A DNA stretch of 64,000 nt from Furfurilactobacillus milii (GTDB lineage Bacteria; Bacillota; Bacilli; Lactobacillales; Lactobacillaceae): NCBI RefSeq assembly GCF_009864005.1, contig NZ_WEZQ01000017.1, forward strand, positions 143,745 to 207,744, given 5' to 3'. Made by a program: the position numbers and the translations under genes. Below, in pieces: positions 45,330 to 55,250 of the stretch (its first letter is position 1; each line of letters opens with the position of its first letter). A model generated the notes under the pieces. The model saw only the letters and a program-made list of their open reading frames with translations, was not told the DNA's origin and did no database searches.

Positions 45330-46232
45330 CTATAACATTTCATGTTTGGCAAACCTAGCACTGTTTAAACCGCGCTTAATTTCAATTTGAACAGTCACGT
45401 GACAAATATTGAACCGTTGCTGTAACAGCTGTGTTTCTTGAGCAGTAATCCACTCGATGTCTTCAATCGCATCAGGCGTAATATTCACGTGAGCGGAAAA
45501 GATGATATCCTTCTCGTCTTCCATCCATGCGTGAAGATGATGCACATCGACCACTCCTGGCACCTGCGTCATTGCTTCAATAATGGCGTCATAATCGAGT
45601 AATGGTGCGTTTTGCAGTAAAATTTTGGACGTTTGTTTCACAACACCAACGGTCTCATAAATAATGTAAAGCGACACGGCAATGGTTAACACTGCATCAA
45701 TCCAATAAATGTGAAATGCCATCACCATCAAGGACCCAATAATTACCGCAATTGAGGCCAATGCATCCGCCAACAAATGTAAATACGTGGCCTTAATATT
45801 CAGGCTCTCCCGTGAATCTGCATGCATTAACACAGCGGACCCCATATTAAAGCAAAAGCTAACCAATGCCGTCCAAAACATGACAGATCCATTGATTGCT
45901 TGTTGGTGTAACAGGCGTTGAATCCCCTCCCACACCAAAACAATGGAGATCAAAATCAGTACAAGACTGTTGACAAACGCTGTTAATATCTCAACACGGT
46001 GGTAACCAAACGTCGCCCGCTCATCTTGATCGCGCTGCCCAATCCGTTGTGCTGAGTAACTCAACACAATGGACAAGGAATCGCCAAAATTGTGAATGGC
46101 GTCTGTGATCAGTGCCAACGACCCTGCTAATAAACCACCAATAATTTCAACAACCGTAATTGAGAGGTTGAGCAGCGTCACAAACGCAAATTTGCCACCC
46201 GTAAGTGGCCGTTCATGTTCTTCCATAATCAT
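45330..46232 (-). CDS. CDF-family cation efflux transporter (CzcD/ZitB-like)
   Basis: A 300-residue membrane protein with six helices and a C-terminal cytoplasmic domain. Metal-site motifs: helix 2 DAIHNFGDS and helix 5 LLADALASI; the dimerisation domain carries VDVHHLHAWMEDE. It exports Zn2+ or a related divalent cation in exchange for protons. The ribosome binding site is weak (AGAAAGACAG). It lies near the Nramp manganese importer, forming a metal-homeostasis neighbourhood. Confidence 0.9.
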   Translation of the reverse strand: MIMEEHERPLTGGKFAFVTLLNLSITVVEIIGGLLAGSLALITDAIHNFGDSLSIVLSYSAQRIGQRDQDERATFGYHRVEILTAFVNSLVLILISIVLVWEGIQRLLHQQAINGSVMFWTALVSFCFNMGSAVLMHADSRESLNIKATYLHLLADALASIAVIIGSLMVMAFHIYWIDAVLTIAVSLYIIYETVGVVKQTSKILLQNAPLLDYDAIIEAMTQVPGVVDVHHLHAWMEDEKDIIFSAHVNITPDAIEDIEWITAQETQLLQQRFNICHVTVQIEIKRGLNSARFAKHEML

Positions 46233-46397
46233 CTGTCTTTCTGTACGTCAAATGTGAAAGGGACAGTTCCAAACGAACTCACATTATTTCTACTAAGTTA
46301 CTCTGATGTAAAAGTTCCACTAAGTTTGTTTGCTTAACCCATGCTGGTTAAACCTATGTAAGCTGACCTACGCAATCAAACTTAATGTTGCTTCTCG

Positions 46398-46757
46398 TTA
46401 TCTTCGAAAATAATCCAATCTATGCCCCCAATATGAAAGGCGCGGCGCTTTTATCATCATGCCGTCTCCATTTAACATCATCGATTCAGGCACTTGTTGC
46501 ATAATTGCACCAACCGTGTCGCATCGTTTGTGTAATACACGAACTTTATTATGACCAAATTGAGTTAATGTATATATTTTTTGGACCGTGGTTTCGTTCA
46601 ATAAACGACGCTTTTTCAATAATGAAACCGTTTTTACGAGTCTATTGTTACCTGTCCCTAAAAATAGTGATAGGTTCGTCTCACTTGTTTCGTGCCCCGA
46701 TAGTGCCAAAATATCAACCGCTAGCAAAATTCTGTTTGATAGTAAAATGACTTCCAC
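46398..46757 (-). CDS. putative winged-helix regulator, Rrf2-like
   Basis: A 119-residue protein with an Rrf2-like N-terminal winged helix by pattern (SNRILLAVDILALSGH, then LVKTVSLLKKRRLLNETTVQKIYTLTQFG). It has a single cysteine and lacks the iron-sulfur cysteine trio. The start is a GTG with AAAGG only about 3 nt upstream, so the exact start is uncertain. It is divergent from mntH and could regulate it. Family assignment is tentative. Confidence 0.5.
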   Translation of the reverse strand: MEVILLSNRILLAVDILALSGHETSETNLSLFLGTGNNRLVKTVSLLKKRRLLNETTVQKIYTLTQFGHNKVRVLHKRCDTVGAIMQQVPESMMLNGDGMMIKAPRLSYWGHRLDYFRR

Positions 46758-46883
46758 ATCCTTTTATTTAATTTTAGCCATCCCTTAAAAATAATATACC
46801 AAATTTTAAATTGAGTGTCCACAAATCTAAAAAAATGTTGTATTATATTCGGGTACCAAAATTATGTGAGGAGGTATTTGCTT

Positions 46884-48473
46884 TTGGACACAACAAGCAA
46901 AAAACCGAAAAAAGAGCATTTGATTCATTATGCTAACGGCCGTTCGCTCGAAGAAATTAACGGTACCGTTAAAGTTCCGATGGGGAAAGGATTCTGGAAA
47001 ACCCTGCTTGCCTACTCTGGGCCTGGTGCATTAGTTGCCGTGGGTTACATGGATCCCGGTAACTGGTCAACTTCTATCACCGGTGGTCAAAACTTCCAGT
47101 ATTTGCTGATGTCTATTATCTTGATATCAAGTTTAATCGCAATGTTGTTACAAGCCATGGCGGCTAAACTGGGTATCGTGAGTCAAATGGACTTGGCACA
47201 AATGATTCGTGCCCGCACTAGTAAGGCACTTGGTATCGTACTTTGGTTAATGACAGAATTTGCCATTATGGCAACGGATATTGCCGAAGTTATTGGTGCC
47301 GCAATCGCGCTATATCTCTTATTCCATATTCCATTGGTTATTTCAGTTTTCATTACCGTTTTTGATGTCTTGCTATTATTGTTATTAACTAAAATCGGTT
47401 TCCGAAAAATTGAAGCAATCGTTGTCGCATTGATCGTCGTTATTTTCGTCGTCTTTGCTTATCAAGTTGCCTTGTCAAACCCTGACTGGGGTGCTGCCAT
47501 TGTGGGCTTGATTCCTAGCGCCAAGACCATTTCAAAAGGACCCGTAATTGGTGGTATTTCACCATTAACTGGTTCACTTGGGATTATTGGTGCCACGGTT
47601 ATGCCACATAACTTGTACTTACACTCAGCCATTTCACAGACGCGTCAACTCGACCATAATGATGAAAACCAAGTTGCTCAAACAGTGCGCTTCACCATGT
47701 GGGACTCAAACATTCAATTAACAGTTGCTTTCTTCGTTAACGCATTGCTGTTAGTCATGGGTGTTGCCGTATTCAAGAGTGGCGCTGTTAAAGACCCTTC
47801 ATTCTTCGGTTTGTACCAAGCTTTGAATGACACATCGACCATGAGTAATGGTGTGCTGGCCAGTGTTGCTCGGACAGGAATCCTGTCCACACTGTTCGCC
47901 GTCGCCCTGTTGGCTTCTGGTCAAAACTCGACTATTACCGGTACCTTAACTGGTCAAGTTATCATGGAAGGTTTCATCCACATGAAGATGCCACTCTGGA
48001 TGCGTCGGCTGGTCACCCGTTTGATCTCTGTTATTCCTGTTCTGATCTGTGTTGGTCTAACAAGCGGTCAATCTGCTGTTCATCAACATGAAGCGTTAAA
48101 TGATTTAATGAATAACTCTCAGGTCTTCTTGGCCTTCGCGCTACCATTCTCCATGTTGCCACTGTTGATGTTCACTAACAGTAAAGTTGAAATGGGTAAG
48201 CGATTCACCAACCATTGGTACACTCAAATTGCGGGTTGGGTCGCTGTATTACTTTTAATTGGGTTGAACATCTACAACATGCCAGCTCAAATTCAAGCAT
48301 TTTTCCCAGCCAAAGACGTCAACATCGCTAACATTGTCGCTTACATCGTCATCGCTGCCATTGTTGCTTTACTCGTTTGGATGGTCATTGATCTCTATCA
48401 CGGCAACAAACGTTACGAAGCACAACTTGCCGCAGCAGCCGAAGAAAACAATGCCACTGCTGAAGCTAAGTAG
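46884..48473 (+). CDS. mntH: Nramp-family Mn2+/H+ symporter
   Basis: A 529-residue membrane importer of the MntH branch with the helix 1 metal-binding motif GYMDPGNWST and helix 6 MPHNLYLHS. It imports manganese, which lactobacilli accumulate. The TTG at 46884 is chosen, 9 nt after GAGGAGG; the longer frame from 46815 runs through the promoter region. The usp gene follows 36 bp downstream and is likely co-transcribed. Confidence 0.93.
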   Translation: MDTTSKKPKKEHLIHYANGRSLEEINGTVKVPMGKGFWKTLLAYSGPGALVAVGYMDPGNWSTSITGGQNFQYLLMSIILISSLIAMLLQAMAAKLGIVSQMDLAQMIRARTSKALGIVLWLMTEFAIMATDIAEVIGAAIALYLLFHIPLVISVFITVFDVLLLLLLTKIGFRKIEAIVVALIVVIFVVFAYQVALSNPDWGAAIVGLIPSAKTISKGPVIGGISPLTGSLGIIGATVMPHNLYLHSAISQTRQLDHNDENQVAQTVRFTMWDSNIQLTVAFFVNALLLVMGVAVFKSGAVKDPSFFGLYQALNDTSTMSNGVLASVARTGILSTLFAVALLASGQNSTITGTLTGQVIMEGFIHMKMPLWMRRLVTRLISVIPVLICVGLTSGQSAVHQHEALNDLMNNSQVFLAFALPFSMLPLLMFTNSKVEMGKRFTNHWYTQIAGWVAVLLLIGLNIYNMPAQIQAFFPAKDVNIANIVAYIVIAAIVALLVWMVIDLYHGNKRYEAQLAAAAEENNATAEAK

Positions 48474-48509
48474 TCGATTTCAAATCTAATTTGAGGAGAA
48501 TGAATAGAC

Positions 48510-48953
48510 ATGTCGGAAGATGTAGATAAGGTTTTCAAACGAATTTTAGTTGGGGTTGATGACTCCGCTGATGCCCAACTTGCGTTTAAATACGCCGTTC
48601 GTCGCGCTGCTAAGGATGGCGCAACATTGATTATCACTTCCATTTTGGAAAGTGATGATATGAACGTCTACCAAGCACTCACTAAAGACTATGTTCACGG
48701 CGAACATGATGAATTAGTCGCCCACGTTCAAGGTTACAAAAAGATTGCTGAAGATGGTGGCGTAGAAAATGTTGAAGTCATCGTTGATGAAGGCGATCCT
48801 GGTGAAACAATCGTTAAAAATGTAATTCCTGAGGTCAGTGCTGACCTGCTGATCATTGGCTCATTATCTAAAAAAGGAATTCGGAAGTACTTCGGTTCTC
48901 AAGCCGCATATATGGCAAAGTACTCGCCTATCTCTGTTATGATTCTGCGTTAA
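48510..48953 (+). CDS. universal stress protein UspA family
   Basis: A 147-residue Usp protein: ILVGVDDSADAQLAFKYA at the start and the ATP-loop segment ADLLIIGSLSKKGIRKYFGSQAAYMAKYSPISVMILR at the end, with G-x(n)-S/T features. It is directly downstream of mntH, an arrangement found in other lactobacilli. GAGGAG precedes the ATG. It probably binds ATP and supports stress survival. Confidence 0.92.
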   Translation: MSEDVDKVFKRILVGVDDSADAQLAFKYAVRRAAKDGATLIITSILESDDMNVYQALTKDYVHGEHDELVAHVQGYKKIAEDGGVENVEVIVDEGDPGETIVKNVIPEVSADLLIIGSLSKKGIRKYFGSQAAYMAKYSPISVMILR

Positions 48954-48983
48954 TTTGAACCATTCCTGCTGTTTGAATGTACG

Positions 48984-49032
48984 CAAATAAGGTATCCAAG
49001 AAGTCTAATCACTTTTCGGATACCTTATTTTT
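48984..49032 (+). terminator. terminator of the mntH-usp operon
   Basis: AAATAAGGTATCC and GGATACCTTATTT pair, followed by a long T run. Confidence 0.88.
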
Positions 49033-49096
49033 TTACTTTCTGTTCACTTAAAATTCAACTTGTTAATCTGCTACATAATACCTTGCCGTTACGCCA

Positions 49097-49257
49097 AACG
49101 AAGACGCCGTTCCATGAGGACCGGTTTCAGCCTCCTGAAGCCCGGAGTCTTTAACCTTGATTATGAGCCGAAACCCACGTCTCATAAGTCATCCCGCAAC
49201 ACTAAGCGGCTAAGTTCCCGCCGCCAAGTGTTGCCGACACGGAACTCTGCCTTCGTT
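49097..49257 (-). repeat. dispersed structured element, subfamily B copy 3
   Basis: About 161 bp closed by AACGAAG/CTTCGTT; internally very similar to the 38856 copy, with TTATGAG/CTCATAA and AACACT...AGTGTT stems. An A element follows 100 bp later in the same order and spacing as at 38.9 kb. Confidence 0.82.
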
Positions 49258-49356
49258 CAGCTCCACTCCTGTAGTAAATATTTCGATTAACTCTCATTTA
49301 CCGCTTAAACAGTAAATGAAAGTTAGCTGATGCTTGCTACTATTTAGCTGGAGGGC

Positions 49357-49526
49357 GTCAACATTGATACCGAGCCGTGAAAGTAACGTTAATTCGGTGG
49401 TTTATCCGAATTTAGGTTACGGACGGTCGCATAGACTCGATGGGCTTACGAGGCTGTGCGACGAGGTGAAAGACTCCGAACTGGGGAGGCTTGAACCGGT
49501 CCCACGGCGAGCGTGTCAATGTTGAC
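49357..49526 (+). repeat. dispersed structured element, subfamily A copy 3
   Basis: A 170-bp element with the standard closing stem. Its second stem is GTAACGTTAATTCGG/CCGAATTTAGGTTAC, where other copies have GTTGT/ACAAC: both arms changed together. The third stem is CGCATAG/CTGTGCG, also pairing. Confidence 0.85.
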
Positions 49527-49585
49527 AACCGTAAGCGAGCTCTAAACCTCTATTTTTCAGCAAACGTCATCAAACAATGTTGAAA

Positions 49586-50395
49586 CTAGTTGACCCAAGC
49601 TTGATTGGCATGGTGAATTTCAGCCAACTGCGACTTCCGAACCAACCACAATCCAATCAGAAGAACTGGCAAATAATGAACCGCGTCACTGACCAGAGAA
49701 AACATCAACTCTTCCCCTGACATCGAGCCGCTGAGAATGTTGGCGTGTTCCGCAAACTCAAGGTAGAACGACGGCAAATCAAATGTTGCATGCATCACCA
49801 TCGACCAAAATAATGAACCGGTGCGCAGTGTCACCGCAGAGAAATACACGCCTAAACAAATAGCATAACCAATCTGAAGCGTTGTGTTAATTCCGCTTTG
49901 ACCGAAGTTATCGAAAAAGTGACCGGCATGCATAAGTCCAAAAAGCACGCTGCTGACTAAAACAGCATTTACAATGCGATGACGGCCCTTAAAGTTATGC
50001 ACGAGCTGCCCTAAAATGATGCCACGAAAGAAACTTTCTTCATAAAAACCGACAAGCAATGACATGACAACCGCTTCAACCCCTGGCACAAATTTTGTGT
50101 TAACGAAATAACTACCAATGAATACCCCACCATTAATAAAAACGAGGAGTAATCCCAGCCAACAAACATTCCAAAACAAACCATGCGTTTGCCAGCGATA
50201 AGATAACGGCACGTGGAGCCAGTATTTATTCATAACCACGATGGCGATCACGGCAATCAGTTCGACGCTTAACTCCCACGCCGTCTTATCCATAAACTGA
50301 CCAAACAATCGTCGAAGGACAATTAAGCCAATCATCATGGCCACCGTAACGCCTGTCAGAATACTAATTGTTTGGCCTACAGACCATTTTTTCAT
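49586..50395 (-). CDS. CPBP-family intramembrane metalloprotease
   Basis: A 269-residue protein with about eight helices and the CPBP (CaaX/Abi) motifs: EESFFRG, LFGLMHAGHFF and, later, MVMHATFDLP. The glutamate pair and two histidines are the intramembrane catalytic residues. In lactobacilli such proteins act in bacteriocin immunity or signal-peptide processing. The ATG at 50395 follows GGAGATG; the frame extends to 50422 without a site. Confidence 0.88.
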   Translation of the reverse strand: MKKWSVGQTISILTGVTVAMMIGLIVLRRLFGQFMDKTAWELSVELIAVIAIVVMNKYWLHVPLSYRWQTHGLFWNVCWLGLLLVFINGGVFIGSYFVNTKFVPGVEAVVMSLLVGFYEESFFRGIILGQLVHNFKGRHRIVNAVLVSSVLFGLMHAGHFFDNFGQSGINTTLQIGYAICLGVYFSAVTLRTGSLFWSMVMHATFDLPSFYLEFAEHANILSGSMSGEELMFSLVSDAVHYLPVLLIGLWLVRKSQLAEIHHANQAWVN

Positions 50396-50481
50396 TGCAA
50401 CATCTCCAAGGACAAATTTCACCCATTTTTTTAGTTCACGTTTACAATATTCTCAATACAGTAATAGTAATGGAGGCGTTT

Positions 50482-51918
50482 ATGATGCAAAAACAAGCCA
50501 TCAATACTGCGACAAACAACTGGTGGGTGCTCGTCGCCATAGGCATTTTCGCATTTATGTCCAATTTGGACGCCAGCATCGTTAATATCGCCATCCCCGT
50601 TATGGGACGTCAGTTGAACATTCCTCTAAACCAAGCGGAGTGGGTAGTTTCACTTTACCTCATTTTCATGTGTGCGCTACTACTTTTCTTTGGCCGCCTT
50701 GGTGATATGTATGGAAAAGTACGCATTTTCCGCATTGGTACTGGCGTGTTCGTTCTTGGATCCCTGTTAGCAGCCGTCAGCACGACATTTTGGTTGCTAC
50801 TATTGGCACGCATCGTCCAAGCATTTGGTGGTGCCCTAACCCTTTCCAACACATACGGCATTGTAACCAGTACATTTGATATCAACCGGCGTGGCCGGGC
50901 GATGGGATTTGTTGGCACATTTGTCGCACTCGGTTCAGTCGCCGGCCCAGCTCTAGGCGGACTCATCTTAGCGACGGGATCCTGGCATGATATTTTCTGG
51001 ATCAACGTTCCAATCGGCTTAATTGCCATTATAATCGGTGCCTTTGCACTGCCTAAAACCGAATCGCGACTAGGTGGTGAAATTGACTGGTTTGGCTTGA
51101 TGAGTTGGTCAATCTTCATTATCGGTCTGTTCGGCGGTGTATTCATCGGCCAACAAGTCGGCTTCACCGCCGCCATACCAATTATTGGTTTTGTCTTGGC
51201 ACTAATTGCCATCGTGATTTTTCTTCAGCGAGAACGGCGCACGTCAGCACCCATGATGTCACTGCATATTTTTAGTAACCGACCGTTTACACTCGGTTTG
51301 AGTGCTGCCGTCCTGATTTTCTTATCAAATTTTTTTAGCGTCGTTCTCATGCCATTTTACCTGGAAAACGCTCGTCGATTCACACCTGGGCAAGCCGGAA
51401 TTTTACTGATGGTTTTCCCAATCACGCTGGTTATCGCCGGACCAATTGGCGGTTTTCTGGCAGACAAGCTGTCACAGGCGACTGTTGCCAGCAGCGGGCT
51501 TGCCATTATCGCACTGTCGCAATTAGGCTTCGTGCTACTCTTGAACGGGACTACTCCCATTTGGCAGTACATTGGGATCACAATCATCATGGGATTGGGA
51601 ACCGGCCTGTTTCAGTCGCCAAACGGTGATATCGTTATGTCAGTTGTCGATAAATCAGAACTTGGCATCGCGGGCAGCATTAATTCGCTAGCCCGTAACT
51701 TAGGCATGGTTACAGGCACTGCGGCTGCAACCACGACCTTATTTGGAGCGATGAGCCACTTCATGGGCTATCATGTCACAACTTATTTGCCAGCGCATCC
51801 CGACGCATTTTACTACGGTCTTCGCGTCTCATTTGTCGTATCGTTCATCATGATTGTTCTGGCATTGTTGACCTCACTGCGTTTGTCACACGTACTACAC
51901 GGTCGTGAATTAAAGTAG
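50482..51918 (+). CDS. DHA2-family MFS multidrug efflux transporter, paralogue
   Basis: A 478-residue, 14-helix exporter: NLDASIVNIAIPVMGRQLN in helix 1, FGRLGDMYGKVRIF in loop 2-3 and AGPALGGLI in helix 5. It is clearly related to the protein at 30169. GGAGG lies 5-8 nt before the paired ATGs at 50482/50485. It overlaps the convergent downstream gene by 9 bp. Confidence 0.92.
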   Translation: MMQKQAINTATNNWWVLVAIGIFAFMSNLDASIVNIAIPVMGRQLNIPLNQAEWVVSLYLIFMCALLLFFGRLGDMYGKVRIFRIGTGVFVLGSLLAAVSTTFWLLLLARIVQAFGGALTLSNTYGIVTSTFDINRRGRAMGFVGTFVALGSVAGPALGGLILATGSWHDIFWINVPIGLIAIIIGAFALPKTESRLGGEIDWFGLMSWSIFIIGLFGGVFIGQQVGFTAAIPIIGFVLALIAIVIFLQRERRTSAPMMSLHIFSNRPFTLGLSAAVLIFLSNFFSVVLMPFYLENARRFTPGQAGILLMVFPITLVIAGPIGGFLADKLSQATVASSGLAIIALSQLGFVLLLNGTTPIWQYIGITIIMGLGTGLFQSPNGDIVMSVVDKSELGIAGSINSLARNLGMVTGTAAATTTLFGAMSHFMGYHVTTYLPAHPDAFYYGLRVSFVVSFIMIVLALLTSLRLSHVLHGRELK

Positions 51919-52557
51919 GTTTTGTAATTGTTGATTCTTGGCAATTTTGACGCGCAATAAGGTTTTCCTTTTGTCCTCGGCCACCCGCCGAAAATCAGAC
52001 AGATAAATCTCTTTGTGCGCCTTTTCTGTGCGTTCATAACCTTCATTGTGAAGAAAATACTCCAGCCGCTCGAAATCTTCCTGTTCAGTCTCAAACGAAC
52101 CAACGTGTAACAGCATCCCCACAAGACCTTCAACAACCGTTGTAAGTTTCATCTCAGCCAACAGTTCAGCGGGCACCTTCTCCTTAACCATCGTTTTCGC
52201 TTGCGCTAACACCTGTTCGTCCACGAAGGCTGGTTGCTTGATCATAATCGTATACAACAATTGCGTTTTATCAATTGTTGGTTGGTTATAACCCTCTGGC
52301 AGCGTCCAGCGGCCCTCAAGTGGATAAACGGTGTAATCAAACGCACCAGGAAAGACAATGTTCTTTTTAGGTGCCATTTTAATGGCATAGCTGATTGCAT
52401 ACAGTGCAGCCACCTTATCACCAAACGGCGCGGTGTTTGGATCTCCATGCCCGCTTAAGGTAATAAACGTTTGTGCTGGGATGGTCGTAATCGTCGGTCG
52501 CTTCATGGTTGGATAAATGGAGCGCTCAGCTTTTCGCCATTCATATTTTTCTGTCAT
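51910..52557 (-). CDS. GyrI-like small-molecule-binding domain protein
   Basis: A 215-residue soluble protein with the GyrI-like (SHS2-type) pattern of stand-alone effector-binding proteins: KRPTITTIPAQTFITLSGHGDPN, FGDKVAALYAISYAIKM, PLEGRWTL and LLHVGSFETE. Such proteins bind drugs or hydrolyse reactive electrophiles. GGAGGGCC precedes the ATG at 52557. It is convergent with the drug exporter and overlaps it, possibly functionally related. Confidence 0.82.
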   Translation of the reverse strand: MTEKYEWRKAERSIYPTMKRPTITTIPAQTFITLSGHGDPNTAPFGDKVAALYAISYAIKMAPKKNIVFPGAFDYTVYPLEGRWTLPEGYNQPTIDKTQLLYTIMIKQPAFVDEQVLAQAKTMVKEKVPAELLAEMKLTTVVEGLVGMLLHVGSFETEQEDFERLEYFLHNEGYERTEKAHKEIYLSDFRRVAEDKRKTLLRVKIAKNQQLQNLL

Positions 52558-52685
52558 TCTTAGGCCCTCCATACAATTCAAGCTCGGATTCTTTGGTAAT
52601 GTTACGCTACTTTCATTATACTGTTGCTAGAGTGCCATAGACCACCACGGCGACACAAATTGTAAACGAGGAGTTATTTAAAATT

Positions 52686-53321
52686 ATGAAAATTGGCATT
52701 ATCGGAGCCACAAACCGAACTGGAAACGTTATCCTACGGGAAGCGCAGTCACGAGACATCGATGTTGAGATCATCTTACGTGACCGCCGTCGAGTATCTT
52801 CAGACGCCGAGGTGTTGGAGATTGAACCTACGTTATTAACCAGTGATGACATTGAAGATTTGGACGTGCTCGTTTGCGCGTTTGGCACAGGTAAATTAAA
52901 TGATAGTAGCCGTTTATACCCAGCATTGATCAAACACTTGCTTGAAATCACGAAACAATCCAGCGTTCGGCTGATGGTCGTGGGCAGTTCCAGTTGTTTA
53001 TACACGGATGCCAAACGTTCACAACGGTTGTTTGACGAGCCAGGATTCCCAGAAGCTGCCAAAAATTCAGCAAATAGTTTAAATGAAGTCCTCAAACTTC
53101 TGCGGGCTAGCGATGGCGTTGATTGGACTTATATTTCACCAGCAGAAAGGTTTGTCTTTCGAGCACCTCGTACCGGTCACTATCAACTGGGAACTGATTT
53201 CCGCAGTTATAATGCCGCCGGTCTAAGCGAAGTCAGTTACGCTGATTATGCGATTGCATTCGTCGATGAGATTCAGAATCACCAACATATCAACGAACAC
53301 ATTTCCGTCGTTTCCCGCTAA
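52686..53321 (+). CDS. atypical SDR / NAD(P)-binding oxidoreductase
   Basis: A 211-residue Rossmann-fold protein with the glycine motif GIIGATNRTGNV, typical of NmrA-like/atypical short-chain dehydrogenases, and SSSCLYTD plus YISPAERF later. It binds NAD(P) and may act as a redox sensor or an epimerase-type enzyme; substrate unknown. GAGGAG lies 12 nt upstream. Confidence 0.87.
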   Translation: MKIGIIGATNRTGNVILREAQSRDIDVEIILRDRRRVSSDAEVLEIEPTLLTSDDIEDLDVLVCAFGTGKLNDSSRLYPALIKHLLEITKQSSVRLMVVGSSSCLYTDAKRSQRLFDEPGFPEAAKNSANSLNEVLKLLRASDGVDWTYISPAERFVFRAPRTGHYQLGTDFRSYNAAGLSEVSYADYAIAFVDEIQNHQHINEHISVVSR

Positions 53322-53432
53322 CTTTTAAAAATAATCCTTTTGTCTGTTTCGTTTGCGAAATTACTCGTACACTGGCCGCTCAGCCTGCGTTACAATCTTA
53401 AGTGACGCAAAAAATTCTGAGGAGGCCTTTTT

Positions 53433-54134
53433 ATGTCTAAAGCTTTTGAAATTGAACCCGCATTCTGGAACCTGTTTCCTGATACAACGATTGGTATCGC
53501 CACGTTGCACAACTTCGACAATCACGGCGAGTTTCCCCAAGCTGTGCTGAATGACGCTAATCAACAAGCACAACAGTTAGTTCCCGAAACACCCATCGCT
53601 CAAAACGGTGTGGTTGCCGATTGGCGGGAGGCCTACCGCAAGTTCAAAACGAAAAAAGGTGCGCGTTCATCCATTGAAAACCTGCTCAAACGCGCTCAAC
53701 AGGGGAAACCAGTTAGCAGCATCAACCCACTCGTTGATCTGTACAACGTCATTTCATTGCGTCACGCCCTTCCCTGTGGTGGTGAAAACATCGATGCCAT
53801 GGTTGGTGACATCAAACTGACCGTGGCCGATGGTGGTGAACCTTTCCACCCACTGGGTGAAGATGACGAAGAACCTGCGCTGCCAGGCGAAGTGGTGTAC
53901 AAAGATGACGCTGGTATCATCTGCCGCTGCTGGAACTGGCGCGATGGTGAACGAACCATGCTTACTGAAGACACAACTAATGCTTTTCTGTGCTTAGAAT
54001 GTGTCAATCCAGAGCGAAAAGACGCATTGGAAGCGGCGTTAGCTGACTTAAAAGAGTTAACCAAAACCTACCTCAATGCCGATGCTGAAACCAGCATTTT
54101 AACGATCGATCAACCACGCGTAATCATTGACTAA
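53433..54134 (+). CDS. B3/B4 tRNA-binding domain protein
   Basis: A 233-residue protein homologous to the B3/B4 editing domain of phenylalanyl-tRNA synthetase beta: FPDTTIGIATLHNFDN, SINPLVDLYNVISLRHALPCGGENID and CRCWNWRDGERTMLTEDT. Stand-alone members may remove mischarged amino acids from tRNA or act on aminoacyl substrates. GAGGAGG precedes the ATG. Confidence 0.88.
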   Translation: MSKAFEIEPAFWNLFPDTTIGIATLHNFDNHGEFPQAVLNDANQQAQQLVPETPIAQNGVVADWREAYRKFKTKKGARSSIENLLKRAQQGKPVSSINPLVDLYNVISLRHALPCGGENIDAMVGDIKLTVADGGEPFHPLGEDDEEPALPGEVVYKDDAGIICRCWNWRDGERTMLTEDTTNAFLCLECVNPERKDALEAALADLKELTKTYLNADAETSILTIDQPRVIID

Positions 54135-54270
54135 CATGTTTGTTGACCAATAACACATATCATTTTTGATTCAAATAAAGCAGGACTGTGGGTGCGATAA
54201 GCATCTGCGGTCCTGCTTTGTTGTAATAAATATTTTAATTCCAATCAAAGTCGAACGATGCCCTGCGGTT

Positions 54271-54438
54271 GTCGACATTGACACACTCACCGTGGGACCG
54301 GTTCAAGCCCGAAGCTCACGGTCTTTCACCTCGCCGCACAGCCTCGTGAAGTTCCGAGTCTATGCGACCGTCCGTGTTGTAAATCCGAAAGAACCCTTCG
54401 GATTTACAACACCTTCACGACTCGGTATCAATGTCGAC
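54271..54438 (-). repeat. dispersed structured element, subfamily A copy 4
   Basis: A 168-bp element in reverse orientation. Its closing stem is GTCGACATTGA/TCAATGTCGAC, where the other copies have GTCAAC/GTTGAC, a clear A-T to G-C double change that keeps pairing. Confidence 0.85.
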
Positions 54439-54538
54439 GCCCTCCAGAGTACATTCGTCAGAAAATATTGTCCTAGCCTGACCACCCTTAACAATCAGAA
54501 CCTGGCCACATATGGGTCTGTTTTAACACCCGCATTGT

Positions 54539-54922
54539 TTAAATATCAAAACGTAACTTCAAGGCCTCCGTTAACACACCAGACACATTGACCTTCTGCT
54601 CTTTTGCGATTCTGTCCAAATAATCCGGAATTGTGACACTTTTTCGAATAGTCTTCGAATGTTTACGTCTGTATGCAGCCAAATCTACTGGAATCAAAGC
54701 AACGGTTTCATCCTTTTTTAAATGGATGTCCTTTAAGTCTGTCGCAATCGGATAATCTGTTTTATCTTCAAGTAAAATTCCAATTGCATCCTCCGCCATT
54801 TTCACTGCGTCAACTAAATCTTCTCCCTGAGTTACCGCACCAGGAACATCCGGGATTTTGACCAAAATGTATTTACCATCCTTAGCAAAAACGGCCGGAT
54901 AAATAACTGTTTGTTTTTCCAT
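54539..54922 (-). CDS. hicB: HicB-family antitoxin
   Basis: A 127-residue protein: N-terminal HicB fold (YPAVFAKDGKYILVKIPDVPGAVTQGEDLVDAVKMAEDAI) and a C-terminal ribbon-helix-helix-like DNA-binding part (KSVTIPDYLDRIAKEQKVNVSGVLTEAL). The ATG at 54922 follows GGAGGAG. It is the second gene of the hicAB module. Confidence 0.9.
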   Translation of the reverse strand: MEKQTVIYPAVFAKDGKYILVKIPDVPGAVTQGEDLVDAVKMAEDAIGILLEDKTDYPIATDLKDIHLKKDETVALIPVDLAAYRRKHSKTIRKSVTIPDYLDRIAKEQKVNVSGVLTEALKLRFDI

Positions 54923-54967
54923 AATTGTCTCCTCCACAAAGCCAAACACTCAACTGAGTAAAATTTT

Positions 54968-55165
54968 TTACCCTCGTTCAATGCCTGCTTCTTTTAAAAT
55001 TTCCGCCTCTAAACCCCTTCCAAGCTCTTTCGCATGTATTGGTACAATCACAGTTGTATTCGTCACAGCATTATACATTTTTAAATGCGACGAGCTATTT
55101 TGCGACTTTTTACGAAAACCATTATTTTTTAATAACTTAATCATTTCGCGCGGCTTCATTGGCAT
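54968..55165 (-). CDS. hicA: HicA-family mRNA interferase toxin
   Basis: A 65-residue double-stranded-RNA-binding-like toxin: MPMKPREMIKLLKNNGFRK, the catalytic histidine in SSSHLKMY and IVPIHAKELGRGLEAEILKEAGI. AGGTGACAGAA precedes the ATG at 55165. It cleaves mRNA when HicB is lost. Confidence 0.9.
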   Translation of the reverse strand: MPMKPREMIKLLKNNGFRKKSQNSSSHLKMYNAVTNTTVIVPIHAKELGRGLEAEILKEAGIERG

Positions 55166-55192
55166 TTCTGTCACCTAAGTTAGATAAGATAA

Positions 55193-55209
55193 TACATATT
55201 GTATATGCA
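55193..55209. promoter_or_regulatory. imperfect palindrome at the hicAB promoter
   Basis: TACATAT-TGT-ATATGCA is a near-palindrome about 30 bp before hicA, close to a TATTAT -10-like box on the minus strand. It is a plausible HicB operator. Confidence 0.4.
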
Positions 55210-55250
55210 TTGATTTCGAAAAACAATTCATTTGACTTCTCCCGTAGAAA

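Noticed and set aside
52616..53095. 159-codon minus-strand frame
   Set aside because: It lies opposite the NAD(P)-binding oxidoreductase gene, which has the glycine motif and a ribosome binding site.
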